Source of the DNA: Melastoma dodecandrum
Lineage: Eukaryota > Streptophyta > Magnoliopsida > Myrtales > Melastomataceae
Length of the DNA: 64,000 bases
Reading direction: 5' to 3'
Assembly: GCA_029817715.1 (NCBI GenBank)
Contig: JARUPY010000083.1
Location: 4,154,001 to 4,218,000, forward strand
How positions within the stretch are numbered: the stretch's first letter is position 1; every line of letters starts with the position of its first letter. The notes beneath the pieces are model-generated. The model did no database searches, was not told where the DNA came from, and was given only the letters and a program-made list of their open reading frames with translations. Positions 34,070 through 44,179 of this stretch are shown in pieces. The position numbers and the translations under genes are program-made.

Positions 34070-36172
34070 GGGGGGGGGGGGGGGGGCGCTAAAGTCAAAC
34101 ACATAACACAATAGGATGGAAAAGGGTTGACCACTAGGATTTTCAGGCACGTTGTAAAGGTAAAAAAAAAGGCACTTGATACCCTGCTTCTGGGTCATAT
34201 TCTAGCCACAAGCGTTATCAGAAGTTCCTCACAAGACACACTACCTTCGCCTTAACAGATTAAGCATCTCCAGATTGGATGGCTTTTATTAGATCAAACG
34301 GCTTACTCATCTGGATCCTTCCGAAATTTCATACTTAATCTAGAAAGGAAAATCCAGCACACCTTAAGATGCTCTTTCACCGTCCCATCAAAGAGTAGTC
34401 TAATCACTTAAGACCGCATGAAACAGGCATACCTCACATATGTACCCCAGATCCACAAGAGAATTCTTGGGAAGGTGCTCCGCACAAATTAAGCACATGG
34501 CCCGCATAGAACCAGGATGGATGCAGACCCCTTCCTCAGAAGTATCTGCACTCCAGTAGTATGATAACGCATCAACTAGAGCCACAATACAACAGTAGCC
34601 TGGTTCCTACAATATCAGGGAGGGTGGCATTCTAGTCTACAATGCCAAAATAATCCAACGGATCTTTAGTCGTCTAGAATACCAGTTTCAAATAAAAAGA
34701 AAAGGCTTTAAATCAGATCACATGGCCAGTTAGTCATTTCCCAGAGCGAATCATCACATTCCAGAAAACTCAAACACACAAAGACAATGGCAAAATGAGG
34801 TTTCAATTGTATATCCAAGGTCATAGTTTCCGATCAATAAATCCTAACGTGACTTCTGTAAAATATTTTGCCACAGGAAGCATGTATGTGTCCCCCCACG
34901 ATAAGCTGTTTATGTGGAAGTGCAACAATAGTTGTCGACTCACCCTCGTGAATTTATGGCACTTTCTTCATGAGGGAGCGGGATATATGCAGCTATATAG
35001 CATAAACTATGATCTTCCACATAACAGGATGTGCACATTTACCACCATATAACCTATTTCCGTGTAGGGAAAAGGCTTAGCACTCCTACCAGTGAGATTG
35101 TTATCAATCTAACTTCAATAAAAGTATTGGAACTCAAAAGGGGACCTTAAGTAATGCAAGAAGGCATTAGCTACATCTGAAAATATTCACTTCAATAACA
35201 ACAGATGATCATAAAAAATTTATCCCCGCCAAGAAATGATCAACATTGTGGAAGAATAAACCATACACTCTCATAACAGATACCACCTAATGTAAAAAGT
35301 GCTTGGGTGTCATTGTATATTCTCATACCCGAGTTATGTTCCGGATCTTCAAAAGTAGAGAATGATTTCAAAGATCGTGATTTTTTGAGCCCGTCTACCT
35401 TGCATCTCTTCAGCCTGAAATTATTTAAGAAAACATATATGAAGTACGACACTTTTCAGATGATAGTTGTCAGGTTCAAATAGTACACTTAAAACGGCTT
35501 CCAAGTCTTTACTGATGTCATTAACCATTCAAGGAAGTTTGATGTAGACATCTGCCCAGAAGAAGCACAAATAGGCATGGAGATGAGGAATCCTGCTTAC
35601 ACTGTAAATGACTAGGTAAAACCAATATCCAAGTGCAAACTAATGACAGAGGACACTCAGTACAACGTCAGAGACAACATCCCAATGGTGGAACACATTT
35701 AAGAATGAAGTGGATTCCCCAATATAAGAAAGATAGTCATATGAACAAGTCTCATTCTTTCCCCTCTCATTTCCTGTTTCCAAACCATCCAAGTCTCATA
35801 ATCGTTTAACCAGCGCATCAAACAGTGGAACTCTAGGCTGATGGACAGAGAATCATGCATATGATCACTGAACCAGAAGCTCATACACCATTCCAATAGT
35901 CATCTCAATGGTGGCTCCATAATTGTAACACTATGAAGAATAAGCTACACTCGGAATATGCAAGACGGCAAGGAAAAGAAAGAGAAATCAATGAACTCTT
36001 AAGAGAAATGCTTGTATGCACCATAGTGTCATTGTTACCTTTTTGGGTCACTGCCATCTGATTCTGCCTTGGGAGAAAAATCACATGAACCAGATTCTAT
36101 TATCCATTCAAGATACATCGCAAAGTGATCGCTGCCACATGACGGATTGAGTGATGACTCCAAATGTTTCAT
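31332..36172 (-). CDS. CPL4: RNA polymerase II CTD phosphatase-like 4 (FCP1-homology plus BRCT), 8 coding exons
   Basis: Predicted Ser-phosphatase of the Pol II CTD, acting in the nucleus. Exons (high to low): 36172-36039, 35414-35329, 34545-34433, 33842-33662, 33385-33095, 32395-32210, 32027-31989, 31589-31332; all have GT-AG borders and consistent phases. Order: acidic N-terminus, a Cys/His segment (CIHPGSMRAMCLIC), the FCP1 homology domain with DLDRT (D142, D144) and TKLRPFVWSFL, a LILDDT motif, and a C-terminal BRCT domain (SVTHVV, VHPRWIEA). About 428 residues, close to plant CPL4. Oddities: one extra base in exon 5 near 33197 shifts the frame before NMISREDGT, and a TAA at 31334-31332 cuts the extreme C-terminus a few residues early. 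The ATG directly follows a good acceptor (gtgcag), so an intron in the 5' leader is likely, with a first exon near 37.2-37.5 kb. Confidence 0.87.
32625..32955 (-). mobile_element. tRNA-derived SINE in a CPL4 intron
   Basis: It is flanked by an 18-bp direct repeat, caagattaacaaaaactt, at 32607-32624 and 32956-32973. On the minus strand the element starts near 32955, has an A-box-like tggcgtaaggtgg and a perfect B box GGTTCGAACC (32889-32898), the internal promoter of RNA polymerase III. It ends in a poly-A tail (plus-strand T run at 32624-32632). The body is GC-rich in contrast to the intron. This is the architecture of a plant SINE. Confidence 0.8.
34015..34086 (+). repeat. Long G homopolymer (54 G, one T, 17 G)
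   Basis: The plus strand has G at 34015-34068, T at 34069 and G at 34070-34086, within the CPL4 intron between exons 3 and 4. On the transcribed (minus) strand this is a C tract in the pre-mRNA. Its exact length may be an assembly estimate. Confidence 0.85.
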
Positions 36173-37849
36173 CTGCACCCATGGACATGAAGTGAGTAAC
36201 TCATGCAGAAAGCCTTCCCTAGGAAAGAAGCCTGCTAAAATGTTAAGGATCTGTTCATTGTCTGACCAAGTTCACGGCATGAAACGGAAAGAAATCGTAT
36301 AAAAGATGAAACAATTGCACAAGTATTAGTAGGAAGCTGAAACAACGACATTAGTAAAATTCTCCCCAACAAAAATCTGGAGTAGTGCAAATCAGAACAT
36401 GGGCAGGCATTAGTATCAGAAGGGTTCAGAATAGTAGCCGAACTTCGCACAAAATAAGGCACACTCTTAGACTAGTTTAGAGAAGAGGCGGGAGCATTAA
36501 TAAACATTTGCGAGCAGCAACTCTCTTCTCTCAAGAAAGGAAGAATGCAAGTCTAACGCACTCATTAAAAATTGCCAGGCCAAATTTGGTTATGTTACCA
36601 GCCTGTCAGAAAAGATTCACTCATTGCATAATATCAATAACAGAAAAACTAATCCAGAATTGGAAGGATGCTTCTTCTATTTCCCGGACATAAAGCACAA
36701 TTCAGGGTGTTTCTAGAACAAAATAATCAAGAAGAGAACCAGAAATCGTCATGCCCGACAGGTCAGAAGGTCATTGGAGTGGCAAAATCAACATGAATCT
36801 TTACTGAACAAGAATAAAGATCATTTGGACGGAGAAGGAGGGGCTAAAGTAGAAGATAACGTGAAATTTGGAATCAATTTTCCTTAAACAAGGAGGATTA
36901 TCAATTTCACAAGCACCGGATCTCCATCTTCCAAATTGTCTCCCAGTATCACAATATTCTGAACTTTTTTTAGTAGCTAATGGGAATGGCTAACTGAGGC
37001 CGACAAAGCACGAATCCCAAATGAATATGAGCTGTTCGCTGGGACTTAAAAAGGAAACAACGGATCAACACAGAAGCAGAAGCAGGCCCCAGAGAGACAA
37101 TGCCATCACCAGACTGCAAGAGCAAAGAGGTTAAGAATTAAGGAGACTGCGTAGTTTATGCGGGGCTATGAAACAAGGAGATCGTCAATGCAACTCCCAA
37201 TCCGCGAAATAGAAAAGGCAAACAACAATCAAGGTCTCGTATGTCCAGAAATCTTGGCGGAACAAGTCGGTGCAATTCAAGAAGAGACTGATGACTTTCC
37301 TTAACCCAAAGTAACCCTCTGTGGATGCGACGGCCAAAACCAAAAGTCCGACGTCGAATTTCGGGGGCGAAGCGATCGCGTATTCCCGAAGATCGAGAAG
37401 GAAGGACGACGATGTGATTTCGAGATTATTCCCAAAAAGGGTGCGGCGCGTGGCGGAAGGGGAATATTTATTATTATTCATTAAATATATTTTACTCAAC
37501 GCCACAACACCAACCCGTTTTAGGCCCAACCCAATAATGGTCTCGTACAAAGCACCCCCGATGAGCTCATTTTCTTGATACAGAGTTGAGGAGCCTGAGG
37601 CCATCATTCATGCATTCACGGATAGTTCCTGGAATCCCAGCCATACGCGCAGGCAGATATCAGGGTCGCTGCTCCCGCTCACCGGTTAATCTGGTTACTG
37701 TGAGATCTGGGAAAAGCCTTGGAGAGACGGGGACGGCCGTTCGTTACTGGCTTTGGGTTAGAACCCTCCGCTTCCCTTCTTACGACAACAGGACGATGAT
37801 GTTTTTACGCAGTTCCTAGGCTCCTATGCACCGTTCGAATTCTCGTTAC
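36173..37849 (-). promoter_or_regulatory. Likely 5' leader, leader intron and promoter of the CPL4-like gene
   Basis: No independent gene is seen. A pyrimidine-rich, 5'-leader-like stretch on the minus strand lies at about 37300-37480. It fits a non-coding first exon spliced to the acceptor just before the ATG at 36172. The 140-codon minus-strand frame at 37185-37607 matches no family I know. Confidence 0.4.
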
Positions 37850-38545
37850 TGAATGGCTTGCTAACCATTCCCATATTATCCTTCGTCTATTCCGCGAAGA
37901 ATAACCTGTCAGCAAGTGCAGGATGGAGCCGGTCTCAATCTGGAGCTCCAGCAGCATCTGTATCACATCGAGCAATAGGCCTCCATTGTACGGGGCATTT
38001 CAGCTCCAATAACACGATCATCTCCGCTAGTGTCGATGGCTCCACTTCCTCCAGGTCAACACCTGGCCCGGACTCTGCCTCCATGATCCTCAAGTTCCAC
38101 TTGTCATATCCAGTCAGACCGGGTGGCACCATCTCAGCACCTTCGTGCTGCTCAACCCCTGTACTCTGCTGACCCTTGGTCTCTGTCTGCAAGTTCCTCG
38201 CCTTGTGTTTTTGGATCTTCTCCCTAAGATGCGTCGCATGCTTGATTGTATCTCATCCCGTGTCGAACTTGGTCCCGGAGCAGCAGGGTGGAATCGACCG
38301 CCTGGCACATATATATTCCCATGCAGGAGCATAATTTGAGCAGCCAAAGAACGAATGTCCAAGGAATAAACTGAACAAGCTATAAGCCAAATACAAGACC
38401 AACGAACTTGTCACAGTCAACACTTTCCTCCTAAGCAAAAATCTTCATCGACTTAAAACGAAATCCCCAGGATTCATCTGTTTGATCACTGCGGGGTGGC
38501 TGGGCGGTTCCATAGGGATGTCAGGAGTGCGCGATTGTTTTAAAC
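37850..38545 (-). pseudogene. Old diverged duplicate of the RPS17 tail and flanking sequence
   Basis: Sequence from about 38100 to 38540 aligns in the same order with 41850-42400. Shared blocks include gctgacccttgg, tttttggatcttctcc, aagccaatacaagac, cgaacttgt and the RPS17 C-terminal codons with stop (gacatcccta...cagtga). The S17 core is absent and divergence is much higher than in the 27845-28390 copy. A minus-strand frame here (REKIQKHKARNLQTETKG and on) matches no family I can name. Confidence 0.6.
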
Positions 38546-39094
38546 ACTAGAAACAGGTTTTGCGGAAAGGAGAGGCGGCGATGATATGTGCACGGGACCT
38601 CTTTAGCATTTTACTGCTGCCTAACAATAACTACAAGAAAATGTATTCATCACTTCTAAGATTTCGTCGTTATGAGTTGGACATAAAATGGTATTATTCT
38701 CGACCCGGGCATATAAATAAATACCGTAACCGCCTCAACCGGAGGAGGCGCTCAGGTCGGAATTCTTCATTCCACGCCATGCGTCGAAGAAGAAAGTAAT
38801 AACGCTGAGGAGCTCCGATGGAGAGATTTTCGAGGTGGAAGAGGCGGTGGCACTCGAGTGGCTGACCATCAAGCCGCTGGTCTAGAGTGGCTGCACTGAC
38901 GCCATCCCTCTACTCCAAGTCACTGGCAACATCCTTGCCAAGGTCATTGAGTACTGTAAGAAGCACATTGGGGCCTCCGAATCTGAGGATCGCAAAATCC
39001 TTTACGAGCTCGAGAGTTGGGATGCCAACTTCATCAAGGTTGACCAGGGCACTCTCTTTGACCTGATTTGTGTAAGTGTGATCTTTCTTCATGT

Positions 39095-41020
39095 TACACT
39101 AAGAGGGGGGGTGAATTAGTGTTAAAATCCAATTAAGGATATTTAACTCCTTTTCGATTAACCCCGCAGCGGAAGAAAGCTTCTGTGCCACAGAATCTTA
39201 GAGATAGGTTTTGCGTTGGATTGTGATTGCGATTTGTTTGAAGTACGCAAGACTTTTATAGTGGTTCGGCAAATCGCCTACTCCACTCTTCACCCAGAAA
39301 CTTGGATGGTTTCCACTCAATTGTATCTCAATACAGATTACACAATCGATAGCAAATAGAGCTGATCAGAAAGTTCTTCACTGTAGAAGTCTGAGTGGCA
39401 GAGCACAGACCAGAAGGTTCTGTACCGTAGAACTCTGAGTGAAAGATCACAGACCAGAAGGTTCTGTGTTGTAAATGTCAATCCACTATAGACCAGAAGG
39501 TTCTATGTAGGAAGTGACTTGATAAGTACAGATCGTAAGGTTCTGCACTGAAGTAGATTCACAGACCCGAAGGTTCTGCACTATAGTAGGTTGTACCAAC
39601 TCGAAGGTTCTGCACTATATTAATTCAATGCACACGTTAGTGTGACTAACAAAGTAACCAATGCGCAATCCTCTCAAGGACAACGACTTCGTGGCGTACC
39701 CTACGCAGGCACGTACCAAACCATATGCAAGCAGACAGCGACCTCTGTCCAAGGCTGGATTTTCACTCCGGCGGCTCCACACGATCTGCACGATCTCCTC
39801 GAGATAGTGACTACGTGGCGTACCCCACGCGAGCATGTAGCATACCCTACGGAAGCACGCAGTAAACCCTGCGCAAGCACGTGACAAACCCCACGCAAGC
39901 AGACGGCAACCTCCGTCCTAGGTACCTGCACACACAGAACGTTACACTACAGAAGCTGGTTAGTCCCTCACCTTCTGTGCTCCCGGGTATCTGCCCTTCT
40001 CTCCGGCCCACCGCACGTTGGCACAGGACACCTAGCCGTGCTATCCACCAACGTCTCCTGCAGCTTCCAACCGAGTCCCTCGTGGCCCCCGAGTCACTCT
40101 CCCAGAAGACTTCACCAACGATGCAACCTTCTGCAGGTAGCGTCCCTCGTGCGTGACTAACAAAACTCGAAACTTACGCTATCAGAATACAAGAAGATTC
40201 GTGGTAGTTCTGTCGTTTTTTTTTTTCTTTTTTTGAAAGCATGAACTAATGTCCTATTTATACACAAAGACAAAAACGCTAAGTGTAGAAGGTAATCTGA
40301 CGAATCAACCTTCTGCAGAACAAGAAAAGTAAAAGATTAGAATATAATACAATATTTAATTTACAAATGCGTCACACTAGGCATATATTCTTTAGGTAAA
40401 CGTATCAAATCAAATTAATAATAATTTGATGATTGTTTCCACGAATATTGCGTCACAGAAGGTTCTGGTTTGTCAGCAGCCTTCTACAAATGGAAGTAAT
40501 CAAATATTAATTTCCTTAATGATTAAAATCGATATCATTCTGTTCAAGATACTTAAGTGAATGTATCTAGACAGATGACGTGGATAAACATCCTAGATAA
40601 CGGGTCTTGGTGATCGGATGGATTCACAGAAGGTTGAAACAACCTTGCAGAATGTTACCATAAATAGAAGATTATATTTCCTCCAATGGAAATATATTAT
40701 TCTATTTTATTTCTTTGGTAATGATTTCGATCAGATAATTAACCTGATCATATTGGATAATTCCCAAGGAATATTCCCACTTAATTTTGTAATTAATTAT
40801 TAATTACAAAAATATTTCTTTACAGAAGGTTCGTGTCAGGATTGGAGAAGATTAGAATTGACTTCTGCATTGGAGAAGGTCATTGCTCATCATCAAAACA
40901 CCTCAACACTTCCTTTAGCAGCTAGGTTCGTTGTCATGTTGCTTGGCCAATCTTTGTGTAGGCTTAGGTGTCTTCTCTGCTGGAGTCTGTTCTTTGTTTT
41001 GCTTCTTCGCCATCTGTTTT
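39095..41020. mobile_element. Probable non-autonomous element filling the SKP1-like intron
   Basis: The 2-kb intron begins normally, then within 25 bp turns into tgttacactaagaggggggg with features unlike an intron: a minisatellite of agaaggttctg units (39370-39620), a GC-rich block (39640-40150) with repeated cacgcaagca motifs, and a T-rich tract near 40215. Plant SKP1 introns are usually short. No protein domain, terminal repeat or target duplication was identified, so class and borders are uncertain. Confidence 0.45.
39370..39620 (+). repeat. Degenerate minisatellite of agaaggttctg motif
   Basis: The words cagaccagaaggttctg, gatcgtaaggttctgc, cagacccgaaggttctgc and similar recur about eight times in 250 bp, spaced roughly 30-45 bp. 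Single copies also occur near 40455 and 40625. Confidence 0.7.
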
Positions 41021-41219
41021 GCGGACAAATGTCCGTTGTCTCTTTGGATGTATGACTCCATTGTCCCGGATATTGTAGGCTGCGGACTATCTGACCATCA
41101 AGACTCTCTTTGAATTCACCTGTCAGACAGCCGCAGACACGATCAAGCACAAAACCATCGAGGAGGTTCGGCATATGTTTAGTGAGAGCAATGACTTCAC
41201 CCCTGAGGAAGAGAAATAA

Positions 41220-42382
41220 ATTAGGGGAAAGAGCTGGTGGCTGCAAGGATTGTAAACCTTCACGTAAAGAACAGGTATGAAGTATTCTTCTGGATGGCAA
41301 CCTCGTGCAGCCATGGTGGTATTCTTAGTGCTGTAAGGAATCGGTTGTGTCTGGTGTTGTGTTTGACGCGTCAGTTGCTTGGAAACCAAACGATTGGGCT
41401 GAGTCGCTGCTTTGATGGGGAGCCGTGAAAAGAGGGGCCCTCTCTGAAAGGTCTCCTTCTTTAGCACCAGGACTGTCATTTAGAGCTGGCCAATGTCGCA
41501 AAGGTGTGACGCCGTTTGGGATGGTCCTGCACAAGTCGCTTTTCACCGAATACCCATATGCTGCTATTGTTGTTTCCAAACGATGATATTCATTTGTGCG
41601 TTTTGGATTTCGATTTCCATTTGCAAAACTCTCTTGCATATTGTGTCCTTTCGCTTTTGAATGCAAATATACGATCTTATCAGCACAAGGGAATAAGTTT
41701 ACAGTGGAAATTTAGAAATCATTCCTAGCATTGGGTGCAACTGTAATCTCTTTTCCCAGGGAAATCCTCCTTTGTGTGGCCTTCTCTCTTGGCGTGCCTA
41801 CCAACAGGTGAAATCTCTGTAAGCTTCGCCATCCTACATGGGTCACCACTGCAGCTTACTCCTCAAGTCCTCACCCTCAACTCGGTGCTGCTCGGGCCAA
41901 TGCAGGTTTTTCCCCGTGCTCCGCTGACCCTTGGCCTCGATCCGCCCTTTGCAGGGCCGAGTTTTTGGATCTTCTCCTATAGATTCTTCACGTACTCGAT
42001 CATGTAAGCATCAATGCCTTGTCCATCTTGGTCCCGAACGGCACAGCCGGGCTTGCGTACAGAGCGGCGAGACATTGGACATGGAATACCAATTTCTGGC
42101 GCATATCTTTTCCCATGCTTTCGGAACATAGTCGAGCAACCGTAGCTTATACAAAAGTTCCTTCTTTATTTCATCCAATTCAATCAATGAACGTGAAAGT
42201 GAGGATTTTTAGAAAAATGTCATAAGAGCAAAGGGGAAATTCGAGGGGGGGCATAAACTTACCAATCGATAAGCCAATACAAGACCAGCGAACTTGTAAC
42301 ATTCTCAACATTTTTTCCTCCCAAACAATTCTTCATTCACTTACAAAACAAAATCCCCAGAATTCGAAACGAGCCCGATCGG
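41220..42382. other. Intergenic: SKP1-like 3' side and RPS17 3' untranslated region
   Basis: No gene is supported from 41220 to about 41850. The part 41850-42382, downstream of RPS17 on its strand, is the block present in three copies in this window (also 27845-28390 and 38100-38545). On the minus strand the frame includes PAVPFGTKMDKALML and AYMIEYVKNL, which I could not assign. Confidence 0.5.
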
Positions 42383-42865
42383 TCATTGCAGCGAGGCCGA
42401 TTCCAACGGGATGTCCAGCCCGCCGCCCTCAGCGGCGGAATCCTCTTCCTTAGGCTTGGCGGCCTTGGTCTTAACCGGTACGGGGACGGCCAGGAAGGTC
42501 TTGGTCTTGCTGATGGGCCGGCACTTCTCGAGCTGGACCAAATCCCCGACCTTGAACACGTTGTCCGGGTCGTGAGCCTGGTACTTCTTCTTCTTCCTGA
42601 CCCTGCGCTTGTACTTTGGGTGCGGGACGAGCCTCGTCACCTCCACCGACACGGTCTTGTCGTTGACGTCGCGGACCACGCGTCCCTGGAGTGACTTCAT
42701 CGCCCTGATGGTGGTACATGGGAAGGTTAGGGCATGGGCATCGGCTGAGGAGGAGATTGTAGGGAGGGCGGGCTTGGGGAGGTGGAGGAAGGAGGAGTGG
42801 GCCGAGGATAGGGAGAGGGCGGAGATGGAGGGGCGGAGGGTGGCGGCGGTTACGGAGAGCGGCAT
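42383..42865 (-). CDS. RPS17: 30S ribosomal protein S17, chloroplastic
   Basis: Nuclear gene for the plastid ribosomal protein uS17, which binds 16S rRNA in the small subunit. The 160-codon single exon has a Ser/Ala/Thr-rich N-terminus (about 55 residues, MPLSVTAATLRPS) typical of a chloroplast transit peptide. Then comes the S17 OB-fold core with [49 protein letters not shown] and an acidic plant-type C-terminal tail. I chose the ATG at 42865 because the frame upstream to 43000 is Pro/Leu-rich and unlike a transit peptide; a longer start remains possible. The gene is divergent from PSAH with 410 bp between start codons. It has one close captured 3' copy at 27845 and an older one at 38100-38545. 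Confidence 0.95.
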   Translation of the reverse strand: MPLSVTAATLRPSISALSLSSAHSSFLHLPKPALPTISSSADAHALTFPCTTIRAMKSLQGRVVRDVNDKTVSVEVTRLVPHPKYKRRVRKKKKYQAHDPDNVFKVGDLVQLEKCRPISKTKTFLAVPVPVKTKAAKPKEEDSAAEGGGLDIPLESASLQ

Positions 42866-43275
42866 TGCCGCAGCTGAGCGGAGCCCCGGGGGGGGAGGGA
42901 GGGAGGAAAGGACGGAGATGGATAAGATAGATAGTGATGACAGGGTCCAACGAATGAGAAGCAAAAGGAGGGGGGGGAATGGGCCCATGATATGGTCCAT
43001 TACTGTATGGGCCTATACTGGGCTTAATCCAAGTTGGGCTCCATTGCAGGAAGGCCAGGACAGGAATCATCGGTCAATTTTTTCCGACTGGGATTTCTCC
43101 GATGGAGAGAAAGAGAATCCCGGATGGATGAGGACTCGGACATTGGTGGATAAGGCGTGCCTCCTGGTCCAATCATTTTGCCACGATCAAAGACCCAATA
43201 CCAACAAACGAAACATAAACTAATGTAAAGCAAGAGGCCTGGTCGATAGAGAGCAGGAAAGAAAGAGGAGGGGAA
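42866..43275. promoter_or_regulatory. Shared divergent promoter of RPS17 and PSAH
   Basis: The 410 bp between the two start codons must hold both promoters. Two GATAAG cores, gataaga at 42921 and gataagg at 43149, fit the I-box of light-regulated plant genes. No clear TATA box is seen on either strand. Confidence 0.55.
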
Positions 43276-43891
43276 ATGGCATCTGTCGCAACCTTTGCTG
43301 CTGTCCAGACCCCAGGAACAATCAAGGGTCTCGGGGGAAGCTCTCTATCTGGGACAAAGCTCCATGTCAAGCCCAGCCGCCAGGCCTTGAAACCCAGAGC
43401 CATCAGGTGTGCTGCCAATCCTTATGGTTGATATAGATGGGAACTGTTGAATTGTCTTGTCTGTCCTCTGAGGGTCTTTCTCTGGGGTGGCAGGAGTGGT
43501 GCTGTGGTCGCAAAGTATGGTGACAAGAGTGTCTACTTCGACTTGGAAGACCTGGGCAACACCACCGGCCAGTGGGACTTGTACGGTTCTGATGCTCCCT
43601 CCCCTTACAATTCCCTCCAGGTCCGTGTCCTTTCACTCATATCCCCATTATTCTTTTCTATGTTCGGCTTTAAACCGCGGAGTCACACGAGTGATTGCTT
43701 GCTTGTTACAGAGCAAATTCTTCGAGACATTTGCTGCTCCCTTCACTAAGAGAGGGGTGCTTCTCAAGTTCCTGATCCTCGGCGGAGGAGCTACCCTCGC
43801 TTACTTCAGCTCCACTGCCACCGGCGACATCCTTCCCATCAAGAAGGGACCTCAACTCCCACCGAAGCTGGGGCCACGTGGCAAGATCTAA
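43276..43891 (+). CDS. PSAH: Photosystem I reaction centre subunit VI (PsaH), chloroplastic, 3 exons
   Basis: PsaH is a small thylakoid membrane subunit of photosystem I at the docking site for LHCII in state transitions. Exons are 43276-43406, 43494-43620 and 43712-43891, with GT-AG borders and phases that join cleanly, giving 145 residues, the usual family length. Residues 1-50 are a Ser/Lys-rich transit peptide. The mature part starts near [15 protein letters not shown] and includes [15 protein letters not shown], one hydrophobic membrane segment around [13 protein letters not shown], and the C-terminal [13 protein letters not shown]. No lesions are seen. Its divergent neighbour RPS17 also serves the plastid. 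Confidence 0.96.
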
Positions 43892-44179
43892 TCTTCGAGT
43901 CGGCTGCCTCTGGGGCTTGTCTATGTTTGTATCATGTAAAGTTTCTCTTGGGTTTTGCACTGCCATGATCTTATTAGCAATTGCTTTGTAAATGAAAACA
44001 ATGGCTTACTTGCCAAGACAGTTTCATTTCTGTCGTCGGCCTGATTTCCCAAATTCCTTTCCATTCATAATTGAAATTGGTCACGAAAGAGTTCTCGCCT
44101 ATTATTTCTGACTAATCAACAGAGATGTGATCTGGCATCTGGATTAATCCTCCAATGAAGGCATCTTCAAAAGGTGGAA

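Larger units (their letters stand above)
38779..41219 (+). pseudogene. SKP1-like (SCF ubiquitin ligase adaptor) pseudogene, two exons
   Basis: Exon 1 (38779-39071) encodes [40 protein letters not shown] and [17 protein letters not shown]. Exon 2 (41079-41219) encodes [29 protein letters not shown] and NDFTPEEEK then stop. This is the SKP1 fold that links cullin to F-box proteins, with the single intron at the position usual in plant SKP1 genes (donor gtaagt, acceptor ttgtag). Two lesions argue for a pseudogene: the ATG at 38779 is one base out of frame with the rest, and a TAG interrupts exon 1 near 38890. The usual C-terminal WAFE tail is missing. Confidence 0.85.

Noticed and set aside
33932..34198. 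Polyproline protein on the minus strand
   Set aside because: The frame exists only because of the G homopolymer in a CPL4 intron.
38253..38440. bHLH transcription factor gene at the 38-kb RPS17-tail duplicate
   Set aside because: A short TKFD...HLREKIQK stretch recalls helix 2 of bHLH proteins, but basic region and helix 1 are absent and the frame is broken, so I do not call it.
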